From an uncultured Ruegeria sp. (GTDB lineage: Bacteria > Pseudomonadota > Alphaproteobacteria > Rhodobacterales > Rhodobacteraceae), in the NCBI RefSeq assembly GCF_947497005.1, contig NZ_CANMFF010000005.1:226914-290913 (forward strand): DNA of 64,000 nt, written 5' to 3'. Positions 25,635-33,637 of this stretch are shown here, piece by piece. Under the pieces are notes generated by a model. It had not been told where the DNA came from and did not search any database. It saw nothing but the letters and a program-made list of their open reading frames with translations. Within the stretch, counting starts at the first letter, position 1. Every line of letters begins with the position of its first letter. A program made the position numbers and the translations under genes.

Positions 25635-26282
25635 ATGCGTTACCTTATAACCACTCTGGTTTTTTGCTTGCCGATGCAGACCAACGCCCACCCGCATGTC
25701 TTCATTGATACGGGGCTGGAGTTCATTGTGGATGAAGCCGGTCAACTGACCCATGTCCGCGTGACCTGGGCTTATGACGAATTCTATTCGTTGCTGGTTC
25801 TGGAAGAAATGAAGCTGGATCAGGATGCCGACGGTTTTCTGACAGAAAGCGAAGAAAAGGTACTGACCGGGTTTGATACGCAATGGGTCGAAGGGTATAA
25901 CGGCGATCTTGTCGTTACTGCAGACGGAAATCCAGTTGCACTTTCGGGCCCGATGGAGGCGTATGCGACAGCCGAAGACGGGCGCATTGTAACCACGCAT
26001 CTCAGGGCAGTGGAAGCTGGCGCCGTGCCTGCCACGGCGCTGTCCGCGAAGGCCTTTGATGAGACGTTTTATACCGCTTACGAAGTAACACGACCTGTGA
26101 CCGTAACGGGCCCTGCCACGTGTCATATGGACCGGTTTGATCCGGACATAGACGGGCAACTTGCGCAGATGCAGGCGTTCCTGCTGACCCTGGACGCAGA
26201 CTATGACCTTGAGGAAAACGATATTCCTCTGGTCGGTGAAAGCTTCGCGACCGAGATCCGTATTTCATGTCCCGCTACCTGA
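25635..26282 (+). CDS. DUF1007 family exported protein, partner of the NicO-type metal transporter
   Basis: A 215-residue exported protein with a signal peptide (cleavage after TNA, leaving mature HPHVFIDTGLEFI). DUF1007 proteins, once described as periplasmic parts of uncharacterised transport systems, are usually encoded next to NicO/RcnA-type Ni/Co or Zn permeases, as here. The mature N-terminus HPHVF gives a potential metal-binding His pair, and an EF-hand-like acidic loop (DQDADGFLTESE) is present near residue 63. Its 3' end overlaps the permease gene by 16 bases, which implies co-translation. Confidence 0.85.
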   Translation: MRYLITTLVFCLPMQTNAHPHVFIDTGLEFIVDEAGQLTHVRVTWAYDEFYSLLVLEEMKLDQDADGFLTESEEKVLTGFDTQWVEGYNGDLVVTADGNPVALSGPMEAYATAEDGRIVTTHLRAVEAGAVPATALSAKAFDETFYTAYEVTRPVTVTGPATCHMDRFDPDIDGQLAQMQAFLLTLDADYDLEENDIPLVGESFATEIRISCPAT

Positions 26283-27187
26283 TTGTTCCGGTTGCTCTTG
26301 CCTGTGGTCTGCTGCTCTGGTTCTGGGGCAGTGGCGGCTTTGACAGTCTTGCGGCCTGGGCTGCGGGGGAGCAACGGGAATTCCAGAACCAGATTGCCCG
26401 GTCTTTGCGTGCCGCGCGAGCCGAGCAACCCGAGGCGGTGGCAACATTGCTAACTGTCTGTTTCGCCTACGGGTTCTTTCATGCTATCGGCCCCGGCCAC
26501 GGCAAGGTTTTGATCGGTGGGTACGGATTGGGTCGGCGCATTGCCTTCTGGCGACTATCGGCGATCAGTGTATTGTCCAGCCTTGGGCAGGCGGTAACTG
26601 CGGTCGTATTGGTCTACGCCGGGGTGTTGGTGTTCCAGATGTCCCGCGAAAGCCTTGTGGGCACAACAGAACAGGTCATGGCCCCGATCAGCTACGGTGC
26701 AATCGCTCTTATTGGTCTTTGGCTGGTGGTCCGGGCTTTGCGCAGTTTTGCAAGACGACAGAAAAACACATCGAACCATGATCACCATCATCATGATCAT
26801 CACCACCACGATGGAGAGGTCTGTTCAGATTGCGGTCACCGCCACGGACCAACAACACAAGAAGTCGCAAATGTGGGCTCTTTTCGCGAGGCCCTGATCC
26901 TGATTGCGGGTATCGCCGCGCGGCCTTGCACGGGAGCTTTGTTTGTTCTGATCCTGACTTGGCAGATGGGCATTGCGATGGTTGGCATTGCCGGTGCATT
27001 TGCCATGGCGCTGGGCACGGCGACAGTGACCACGCTGGTCGGGTGGACGTCCTTGGGTTTGCGCGGAGGCCTGTTGGCCTCAGCCTCGGCCACACGGTTT
27101 GCGTCCGTGCTGGCCCCGACCATCGAACTGGTTGCGGGGTTGATCATTACCGTGATCGCAAGTGGTCTGCTGCTGCGCGCGATTTAG
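26267..27187 (+). CDS. NicO/RcnA-family nickel/cobalt (or zinc) transporter
   Basis: A 306-residue membrane protein with about six hydrophobic segments. The family motif HAIGPGHGK (about residue 70, FFHAIGPGHGKVLIGGYGLG) carries metal-ligand His residues. A cytoplasmic or periplasmic loop around residues 165-190 is extremely His-rich (NHDHHHHDHHHHDGEVCSDC, then GHRHG), a typical metal sensor/buffer. A second conserved block GIAARPCTGALFVLI follows. NicO-family members export or import Ni2+/Co2+; DUF1007-linked members have also been tied to zinc. Direction and metal cannot be told from sequence. It converges on truA with one base between stops. Confidence 0.88.
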   Translation: MSRYLIVPVALACGLLLWFWGSGGFDSLAAWAAGEQREFQNQIARSLRAARAEQPEAVATLLTVCFAYGFFHAIGPGHGKVLIGGYGLGRRIAFWRLSAISVLSSLGQAVTAVVLVYAGVLVFQMSRESLVGTTEQVMAPISYGAIALIGLWLVVRALRSFARRQKNTSNHDHHHHDHHHHDGEVCSDCGHRHGPTTQEVANVGSFREALILIAGIAARPCTGALFVLILTWQMGIAMVGIAGAFAMALGTATVTTLVGWTSLGLRGGLLASASATRFASVLAPTIELVAGLIITVIASGLLLRAI

Positions 27188-27188
27188 A

Positions 27189-27956
27189 TCAGTCGAACAC
27201 CGGATCAGGGTAACCAACCCGCGCCAGATACAGCCCCTGCGGCGGGCATACTGGCCCGCAGGCCGCACGGTCGGCAGCTTCTAGAGCGTCACGCACATCT
27301 TCAGGGGTCCACGCTCCGGCACCGACACGCTCCAGAGTGCCAACGAAACTGCGCACCTGATTGTGCAAGAAGGATCGGGCGCGCACGTGGAAATGAACCT
27401 CGGGGCCGGAAAAGCCCTGAACCTGTTCGACCCGCAACTCATCCAGTGTCTTGAGCGGGCTGGCCGCCTGACAGATCGAAGACCGGAACGTGGTGAAATC
27501 ATGCCACCCCAACAGCATGTTTGCCCCGTCCTGCATGGCCTCGATATCCAGCGGATGATTGATCTGCCAAACCTGCCCCCTGTCATGGGTTGCAGGCGCG
27601 CGTCGCATCAGGATGCGAAACAGGTATTGCCGTTCGACCGCCGAAAACCGCGCGTGCCAATCGTCAGTCACGCGCGCGGCGTCCACGATCGCCACCGGCT
27701 GCGGTTTGAGGTGATAGTTCAGCGCCTCGGACAGGCGGAACGGGTCCCATTCCTTGACCATGTCGCAATGGGCGACCTGGCCCAACGCATGGACCCCGGC
27801 ATCGGTGCGCCCTGCGGCAGCAATCGTATGCGCACCCGGCTGGATACGGGACAGGGCCTGTTCGATTGCCCCCTGAACGGACGGTTGATCCTTCTGCCGC
27901 TGCCATCCGGCAAACGGTTCCCCCTGGTATTCAACTTTCAACGCGTATCTGGGCAT
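27189..27956 (-). CDS. truA: tRNA pseudouridine synthase A
   Basis: Makes pseudouridine at positions 38-40 of the tRNA anticodon stem. The 255-residue protein has the catalytic Asp52 in [18 protein letters not shown]. It also has the early [20 protein letters not shown] block and the C-terminal [23 protein letters not shown] block typical of TruA. The length is normal. It is convergent with the NicO transporter and divergent from ycjX. The start ATG at 27956 is the first in frame; no strong Shine-Dalgarno is visible. Confidence 0.97.
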   Translation of the reverse strand: MPRYALKVEYQGEPFAGWQRQKDQPSVQGAIEQALSRIQPGAHTIAAAGRTDAGVHALGQVAHCDMVKEWDPFRLSEALNYHLKPQPVAIVDAARVTDDWHARFSAVERQYLFRILMRRAPATHDRGQVWQINHPLDIEAMQDGANMLLGWHDFTTFRSSICQAASPLKTLDELRVEQVQGFSGPEVHFHVRARSFLHNQVRSFVGTLERVGAGAWTPEDVRDALEAADRAACGPVCPPQGLYLARVGYPDPVFD

Positions 27957-28048
27957 GTGCCGCTGGTACAGCGCAGCGCGGGAACGGGCAAGGGGGCGAA
28001 AGCGCTGGTATGTGCCGTACCCTCTACCTATCTTGGGTGAAACGATAA

Positions 28049-29479
28049 TTGCGGGGCGGCAGATTGGTCATCTCATCACTGGCAGACAGCCTTGTGCGCG
28101 GCGTCGAAACCATAGGCGACAGCGTATCCGAGACGTTTTTTGAGCCTGTCATCCGCCTGGGTGTCACTGGGTTGGCGCGGTCGGGCAAAACGGTTTTCAT
28201 CACTTCGCTGGTGGCGAACCTGCTGGATCGGGGACGCATGACCGGGTTGGTTGCGCGGCAAGAAGGTCGGATCAACGCCGCTTATTTGCAACCGCAGCCG
28301 GATGACACTGTGCCCCGTTTCGATTATGAAACGCACCTGTCCGCCCTGACCGGTCCGACACCGCACTGGCCAGACAGCACGCGCGCGGTTTCAGAACTGC
28401 GCCTGTCCTTCAAAGCCCGCCCAGCCGGCTTGCTTGCTGGCTTGCAGGGACCGCGCACCGTTCATCTGGACATTGTCGATTACCCCGGAGAATGGCTTCT
28501 GGATCTGGCCTTGCTGGACAAGTCGTATTCAGACTGGTCTCAGGAAACACTGACACGTATCGAGACCCGTTCGGAGGCTGCCGGATATCTGGCCCAGGTC
28601 AACGGCGCAGACTCGTCCGGGGCACATGACGAGCCGACCGCGCAGGCGCTGGCATCGTCATTTACGACCTACCTCAATCAGGCACGTGAAGCCGGGTATT
28701 ACGACTGTACCCCTGGACGGTTCCTGTTGCCGGGGGATCTGGCAGGCTCTCCGGTCCTGACATTTGCGCCGTTGGTGGCGTCTGGCCCGTCGCGGCGCAG
28801 AACGCTTCAGCGCGAGATGGAACGGCGATACGAAGCTTACAAAGCTCAGGTCGTGAAACCGTTTTTTCGGGATCACTTCTCGCGGATCGACCGACAGGTG
28901 GTTCTGGTTGACGCGCTGGGCGCTATTCATAAGGGTCCGCAGGCGGTCGAGGATATGCGCCGCGCCATGGCTGATATCCTGTCGGCCTTTCGCCCCGGCC
29001 GAAATGCGTGGCTCAGCCAATTGCTGTTGGGAAAACGGGTCGAACGCATTTTGTTTGCGGCGACAAAAGCGGACCACCTGCACCACACGCAGCATCCCCG
29101 CCTCACCGCGATCATTGAAGCATTGACGCGGGAGGCGCGCGATCGGGCGAATTTCGCCGGGGCCCGGACCGAGGCCCTGTCTCTAGCATCGCTGCGCGCG
29201 ACGACCGAAGAGGTGCGCAATCACAACGGGACAGAATTGCCATGCGTTCGGGGTACCTTGTTGGATAGTGGGAAACAGGCTGCCTTCTACCCCGGTGAAT
29301 TGCCCGAGGATCCAGCGCATCTGTTGGGCCCGGCCCGAAATGGGGCTGATGCGTGGTTGGGCGAAGACTACGGCTTCATGGCCTTTGCCCCGGCCCAGTT
29401 AACCATGAAACCCGGTGACGGCCCGCCGCATATCCGGCTTGATCGTGCCGCCCAGTTTTTGATTGGAGATCGGTTGTGA
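28049..29479 (+). CDS. ycjX: YcjX family P-loop GTPase-like stress protein (DUF463)
   Basis: A 476-residue YcjX/DUF463 protein with a Walker A motif [14 protein letters not shown] near residue 40. Downstream are the family blocks [11 protein letters not shown] (Walker B / G3 region), VLVDALGAI and [14 protein letters not shown] (G4-like TKAD). The family is stress-linked and usually paired with YcjF; its molecular role is unresolved. No ATG is available at the N-terminus: TTG at 28049 or TTG at 28064 are the candidates, and the second starts nearer the family N-terminus. The 3' end overlaps the GNAT gene as GTGA. Confidence 0.88.
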   Translation: MRGGRLVISSLADSLVRGVETIGDSVSETFFEPVIRLGVTGLARSGKTVFITSLVANLLDRGRMTGLVARQEGRINAAYLQPQPDDTVPRFDYETHLSALTGPTPHWPDSTRAVSELRLSFKARPAGLLAGLQGPRTVHLDIVDYPGEWLLDLALLDKSYSDWSQETLTRIETRSEAAGYLAQVNGADSSGAHDEPTAQALASSFTTYLNQAREAGYYDCTPGRFLLPGDLAGSPVLTFAPLVASGPSRRRTLQREMERRYEAYKAQVVKPFFRDHFSRIDRQVVLVDALGAIHKGPQAVEDMRRAMADILSAFRPGRNAWLSQLLLGKRVERILFAATKADHLHHTQHPRLTAIIEALTREARDRANFAGARTEALSLASLRATTEEVRNHNGTELPCVRGTLLDSGKQAAFYPGELPEDPAHLLGPARNGADAWLGEDYGFMAFAPAQLTMKPGDGPPHIRLDRAAQFLIGDRL

Positions 29480-29931
29480 CGGTACTTCTGCGTCCCGCAC
29501 GCCCAACGGATGCAGGCACCATCGGGACAATCCTGCATAGTTTCACCCTGGAAAACGACTGGATGCCTGAATTGCACAGCTGCGCCGAGACGATCGCCTT
29601 CTGTGGGCGAATGATTGATCAGGAATGGGTTACTGTGGCCGAAGCTGAGGCCGGTGTTGTAGGTTTCTTGGCGCTCAACGGTCGTGAAATCCATTCGCTT
29701 TATCTGGATGCACCGGTTCGGGGGCGGGGGATTGGTCAGCAATTGCTGGATCACGCCAAATCGGGCCGCTCAGAACTGAGCTTGTCCGCGTTTCAGGACA
29801 ATGCCCGAGCCTGTCGGTTTTATGAACGAAACGGTTTTGCCGAGGTGGCCCGCAGCGATGGGGCGGATAACGATGAAAACTTGCCCGACATACGGTTTGT
29901 CTGGCGCAGTGAGGGTGTGATCCATGGCTAA
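29476..29931 (+). CDS. GNAT family N-acetyltransferase
   Basis: A 151-residue GNAT enzyme. Motif A is clear: SLYLDAPVRGRGIGQQLLDHA (about residues 75-95), with the R-G-x-G-I-G acetyl-CoA loop. Motif B follows as ARACRFYERNGFAEVARS. The preceding strand AEAGVVGFLALNG also fits. The substrate is unknown. The GTG start is embedded in the ycjX stop (GTGA), and its 3' end overlaps ycjF by eight bases, so it is translated within a tight ycjX-GNAT-ycjF operon. This insertion between two normally adjacent genes suggests a shared process. Confidence 0.9.
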   Translation: MTVLLRPARPTDAGTIGTILHSFTLENDWMPELHSCAETIAFCGRMIDQEWVTVAEAEAGVVGFLALNGREIHSLYLDAPVRGRGIGQQLLDHAKSGRSELSLSAFQDNARACRFYERNGFAEVARSDGADNDENLPDIRFVWRSEGVIHG

Positions 29932-30913
29932 AGGCCCGGTTTTGATCGATCTTGAAATGGATGAGCCCGCCGCTGATGTCGCGAAGGCCCCGCCGGTGCC
30001 GGACATCGCGCAACCTCAGGGGCAAGCAATGCAAAGCGCGGCGCGGCTGGCGGCCCGTAAACCTTCGGTCCTTGCGCGCTGGTTCTGGGGGCTTGCCCTG
30101 GCAGTGGTTGGGGCCGCAATATCAGTGGCCGCGTGGGATTTTGCAACCGCTCTGGTGGCGCGGACACCTGTCCTGGGTTGGGTCGTCACCGGATTGATCA
30201 TCGCTCTGGTTCTTGTGGCGCTGATGATTGCTATCCGTGAATTGGCTGCATTGGGGCGATTGTCCCGCGTAGATGGCCTACGTCGCGCCGCAGATACCGC
30301 ATTGGCGGACGACGATCTGGCTCAGGCCCGCGCCGTTACAAATCGTATCATCGCATTCTACAAAGGGCGTGAGGATACACGCTGGGGACGTGAACGCTTG
30401 GCCGAGCGCATGGCGGATCAGTTCGATGCTTCAGCTCTGCTCGGGCTCGCTGAAGATGAGCTGCTGGCCCCGCTGGACGAAGCCGCCAGCCGGGAGGTCG
30501 AGGCCGCAGCCCGGCAAGTTGCGACCGTGACCGCATTGGTGCCATTGGCGCTTGCGGATGTGGTAACTGCATTGGCCGCGTCGTTGCGGATGATCCGCCG
30601 GGTTGCGGAAATCTATGGCGGGCGCGCAGGTACACTGGGGGGCTGGCGCCTGACCCGCACTGTCTTTGTGCACCTGGTGGCAACAGGGGCAGTGGCAGTA
30701 GGCGATGATCTGTTGGAACCTGTTCTGGGTGGTTCCGTTCTCAGCAAACTGTCACGCCGGTTCGGAGAGGGTCTGGTCAACGGAGCCCTCAGTGCTCGCG
30801 TCGGCGTGGCCGCGATGGAGGTCTGTCGCCCGCTGTCGTTCTCGGACCGGCATAAACCGTCAACGCGTGGCATCATCAAACGCGCCCTGCAAGGACTGTT
30901 CTCCAAGGGTTGA
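29924..30913 (+). CDS. ycjF: YcjF family inner-membrane protein (DUF697, TIGR01620)
   Basis: A 329-residue membrane protein of the YcjF/TIGR01620 family. A cytoplasmic N-terminus rich in Ala/Pro/Glu is followed by two transmembrane segments (about residues 51-73 and 80-104). A soluble linker comes next, with RVDGLRRAADTALADDDLAQARAV. The C-terminal DUF697 part (about 195-320) has a hydrophobic helix near TALVPLALADVVTALAASLRM and the closing RVGVAAMEVCRPLSF. It probably recruits YcjX to the membrane, but the role is not proven. It is co-transcribed with ycjX and the GNAT gene. Confidence 0.88.
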   Translation: MAKGPVLIDLEMDEPAADVAKAPPVPDIAQPQGQAMQSAARLAARKPSVLARWFWGLALAVVGAAISVAAWDFATALVARTPVLGWVVTGLIIALVLVALMIAIRELAALGRLSRVDGLRRAADTALADDDLAQARAVTNRIIAFYKGREDTRWGRERLAERMADQFDASALLGLAEDELLAPLDEAASREVEAAARQVATVTALVPLALADVVTALAASLRMIRRVAEIYGGRAGTLGGWRLTRTVFVHLVATGAVAVGDDLLEPVLGGSVLSKLSRRFGEGLVNGALSARVGVAAMEVCRPLSFSDRHKPSTRGIIKRALQGLFSKG

Positions 30914-30973
30914 TCCAAAGCAAAGCGTCCGGGCACACCCTTCGGCACATTGATTGTGTCGGAGGAACCAGCC

Positions 30974-31684
30974 ATGTCGGATCACGGTCACAGCCCGCAG
31001 GAAATTGCCGCCCGGATCAATGCACCGCCCGGTAGGGGCGTTTTGCGCGACGTGGTTTACGGTGGCATCGACGGTTCAGTGACCACATTCGCCATCGTCG
31101 CTGGTGTTGCGGGGGCGGGCCTTTCCTCATTTGTCATTGTGGCGCTGGGGTTGGCGAACGTACTGGCTGACGGGTTCTCCATGGCAGCCGGAAACTATTC
31201 AGGAACCAAGGCCGAACTGGACAACATGCGGCGGATCCGGGCGGTCGAGGAACGTCACATTGCGCTTTACCCGGATGGTGAGCGGGAGGAAGTGCGGGAG
31301 ATCCTCGCGCAAAAAGGGCTTTCGGGCGACGTTTTGAACGAAGCCACGGTGGAGATCACATCCAGCCACGAAAACTGGATCAACCTGATGATCGAGGGCG
31401 AATACGGGTTGGGCAGCGTTGATCCGCATCCGATGAAGGCCGCTCTGGCCACGTTTTTTGCCTTTCTCGTCGCAGGGATGATCCCACTTCTTCCCTTTTT
31501 GATGTCGGCTCAGAATGCGTTTGCAAAGTCTGCATGGATGACGATGGGTGTGTTTTTCGCGATTGGTGCGCTCAAAAGTCGTTGGTCGTTGGCCGCATGG
31601 TGGCGTTCGGGAATTGAAACGCTTTTGATTGGCGGGTTGGCTGCGCTGATCGCGTATCTGGTTGGGTCCCTGTTCCATCCCTAA
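30974..31684 (+). CDS. VIT1/CCC1-family Fe2+/Mn2+ transporter
   Basis: A 236-residue VIT-like (DUF125) divalent metal transporter. The signature VVYGGIDGSVTTFAIVAGVAGAGLS is near the N-terminus, followed by LGLANVLADGFSMAAGNY. A cytoplasmic metal-binding helical region (about 70-140; RAVEERHIALYPDGEREEVREIL) is rich in Glu. Three further TM segments close the protein. It likely moves iron or manganese out of the cytoplasm. ATG at 30974 has a perfect GGAGGA site at 30961, so the upstream in-frame codons are leader. It is 60 bases after ycjF and may be co-transcribed. Confidence 0.9.
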   Translation: MSDHGHSPQEIAARINAPPGRGVLRDVVYGGIDGSVTTFAIVAGVAGAGLSSFVIVALGLANVLADGFSMAAGNYSGTKAELDNMRRIRAVEERHIALYPDGEREEVREILAQKGLSGDVLNEATVEITSSHENWINLMIEGEYGLGSVDPHPMKAALATFFAFLVAGMIPLLPFLMSAQNAFAKSAWMTMGVFFAIGALKSRWSLAAWWRSGIETLLIGGLAALIAYLVGSLFHP

Positions 31685-31763
31685 TTGTCGCAGCCAGACT
31701 GTCACAACTGGTCAGCGTCCCGCAGTCGGATAGAGTGATCCCAAAAAACCGGTTCGCGTGACG

Positions 31764-33080
31764 ATGTCTTATCACAAAATTCCTGAGAAAAGTGTTTTGG
31801 TGCTTGGCGCTTACGGGTTCATTGGCGCTGCGGTAGCACGTGCGCTTCTGACCACCGGTGCCAAGGTTACCGGGTTGGTCCGCGATCTTTTTCAGGGCAA
31901 AAGAGTTTTGCCGGATGTGGCCTTGAGACAAGGTGACCTGCGTCAGTTGCTGCGCAAGGAAGACTGGCAGGAATTGCTTGTCGGCGTCGATGTCGTGGTG
32001 AATTGCGCCGGCGCATTGCAGGACAACGCCAAGGATGATCTCGGAGCCGTCCATCATACGTCCATTTCAGCCCTCGCAGAAGCGTGCGCGCTCAAGGGTA
32101 CTGACATCATCCAGATATCCGCCATTGGGGCGGAACCGGATGCAAGCACAGATTTCCTGCGCAGCAAAGCTGCGGGAGATGCAGCTTTGCGCGCCTCTGG
32201 CGTTCGGCTTTGGGTGCTGAAGCCGGGGCTTGTGATGGGGCAGACGGATTATGGTGGAACCGCGCTGTTGCGAATGTTGGCGGCCATACCCTGGGTTCAG
32301 CCCTTGGCATACCCCGAAACACCAGTTCAATGTGTAGGGATGCCTGATCTGTGCAAGGCCGTGACATCGGCCGTGGCGGGTCGGTTGCCAGAGGGCACGT
32401 TTGATCTGGTTGAGGATACACCGCACGAACTGTCGGACGTCGTGCGTAGCACTCGACACTGGCTGGGGTTTCCTGCCGCACGCTTCAGCCTAATCCTGCC
32501 ACAGGTCCTGACCAAGGTCATTGCTGCGCTGGCGGATGGATTGGCATGGTTGGGATGGCGATCCCCCCTGCGCAGTACGGCGATGACGGTGATGGCAGAT
32601 GGTGTGACCGGCGACCCTACGCCCTACAAGGCGGCATCAGGGCATGGGGTTGCACCGTTGCCCGACATCTACGCCACGCTTCCCTGTGCCCGCGAACATC
32701 GGCTGACAGCGCGGATGACACTGTTGATGCCCGTGGTCGTGGTCACGCTTTGCCTGTTCTGGTTGTTGTCGGGCGTGTTGGGTTTGGTGGGCGTGCCCCC
32801 GGCATCTGACATCTTGATCCGGGCGGGGTGGTCAGCACCTCTGGCCACCACCAGCGTTGTGTTCTGGTCCCTGATTGATATCGCGCTTGGCTTGGCCATC
32901 TTGTGGCGCCCATGGGCCGCGCGCGTTTGTGTTGCACAAATTGCCGTGGCTCTGTTCTATTTGATTGCGGCATCCATCACGACGCCTGAATTGTGGTTGG
33001 ACCCTCTGGGGCCGTTGGTTAAGATCCTGCCTGCAATGATCTTGTCCCTTGTGGCCCTGCCAATGTTGGACAGCCGATGA
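31764..33080 (+). CDS. NDUFA9-like SDR family protein fused to a DoxX-like membrane domain
   Basis: A 438-residue two-part protein. Residues about 8-290 are an atypical NAD(P)-binding epimerase domain (VLVLGAYGFIGAAVARALL, then VVNCAGALQ and IIQISAIGAEPDA), as in complex I NDUFA9-like proteins. The Tyr of the usual YxxxK site is not present in classic form (LRSKAAGDAAL). Residues about 315-438 carry four TM segments resembling a DoxX-like domain, including a conserved RAGWSAPLATTS stretch. Family fusions of this kind occur in proteobacteria; the role is unknown, with electron transfer or quinone chemistry possible. GTG at 31758 is an alternative start. It overlaps the next gene by four bases. 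Confidence 0.8.
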   Translation: MSYHKIPEKSVLVLGAYGFIGAAVARALLTTGAKVTGLVRDLFQGKRVLPDVALRQGDLRQLLRKEDWQELLVGVDVVVNCAGALQDNAKDDLGAVHHTSISALAEACALKGTDIIQISAIGAEPDASTDFLRSKAAGDAALRASGVRLWVLKPGLVMGQTDYGGTALLRMLAAIPWVQPLAYPETPVQCVGMPDLCKAVTSAVAGRLPEGTFDLVEDTPHELSDVVRSTRHWLGFPAARFSLILPQVLTKVIAALADGLAWLGWRSPLRSTAMTVMADGVTGDPTPYKAASGHGVAPLPDIYATLPCAREHRLTARMTLLMPVVVVTLCLFWLLSGVLGLVGVPPASDILIRAGWSAPLATTSVVFWSLIDIALGLAILWRPWAARVCVAQIAVALFYLIAASITTPELWLDPLGPLVKILPAMILSLVALPMLDSR

Positions 33081-33559
33081 TGGACCCGGACCTTATTCTG
33101 CGATGGCTGCATGTCATCGGCGCTTGCGTGTTGCTGGGGACAGGGGCAGGGATTGCTTTTTTCATGCTGATGGCACATCGCAGCAAGGATCCGCGTGTTA
33201 TCGCCCACACGGCGGGCATCGTGGTGTTGGCCGATCTTCTGTTCACCACAACGGCCGTGATCCTGCAGCCCATAACCGGAGCGTGGTTGGCCTGGCGGAT
33301 TGGTTGGTCGTTGAGCGAAGGATGGATTGCGCTGTCTCTGGCATTGTACGGATTGACTGGCCTGTTCTGGTTACCAGTGGTTTGGGTCCAGATCCGTTTG
33401 CGGAACTATGCGAAAACAGCGGCAGAGCAAGGCGCCCCGCTTCCTGCCAACTATTACCGTTTGTTCCGATTCTGGTTTGCCTGTGGTTTGCCGGCCTTTC
33501 TGGTGGTACTGACCATCCTCTGGCTGATGATCGCGCGCCCGGCAATATCCGTGTTTTAA
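33077..33559 (+). CDS. DUF2269 family integral membrane protein
   Basis: A 160-residue protein with four transmembrane segments (about residues 8-28, 48-70, 80-105 and 130-155). The N-terminal RWLHVIGACVLLGTGAGIAFFML with an intramembrane His fits DUF2269. Such His-containing small membrane proteins may bind heme or take part in electron transfer, which is inference. Its ATG overlaps the stop of the NDUFA9/DoxX-like gene (ATGA), so the two are probably translated together and may work as a pair. Confidence 0.8.
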   Translation: MMDPDLILRWLHVIGACVLLGTGAGIAFFMLMAHRSKDPRVIAHTAGIVVLADLLFTTTAVILQPITGAWLAWRIGWSLSEGWIALSLALYGLTGLFWLPVVWVQIRLRNYAKTAAEQGAPLPANYYRLFRFWFACGLPAFLVVLTILWLMIARPAISVF

Positions 33560-33637
33560 CCTCGCTGGCGGCTTTCCAGACTGTTGCTGCCTGACAACCC
33601 AAGATAGCCTGACCGCAGACAAAGATCGGAGACTCAG

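Noticed and set aside
25017..26159. 380-codon minus-strand frame over the thioesterase and DUF1007 genes
   Set aside because: It covers two genes with clear family features on the plus strand and spans their intergenic gap; its translation is low-complexity and basic.
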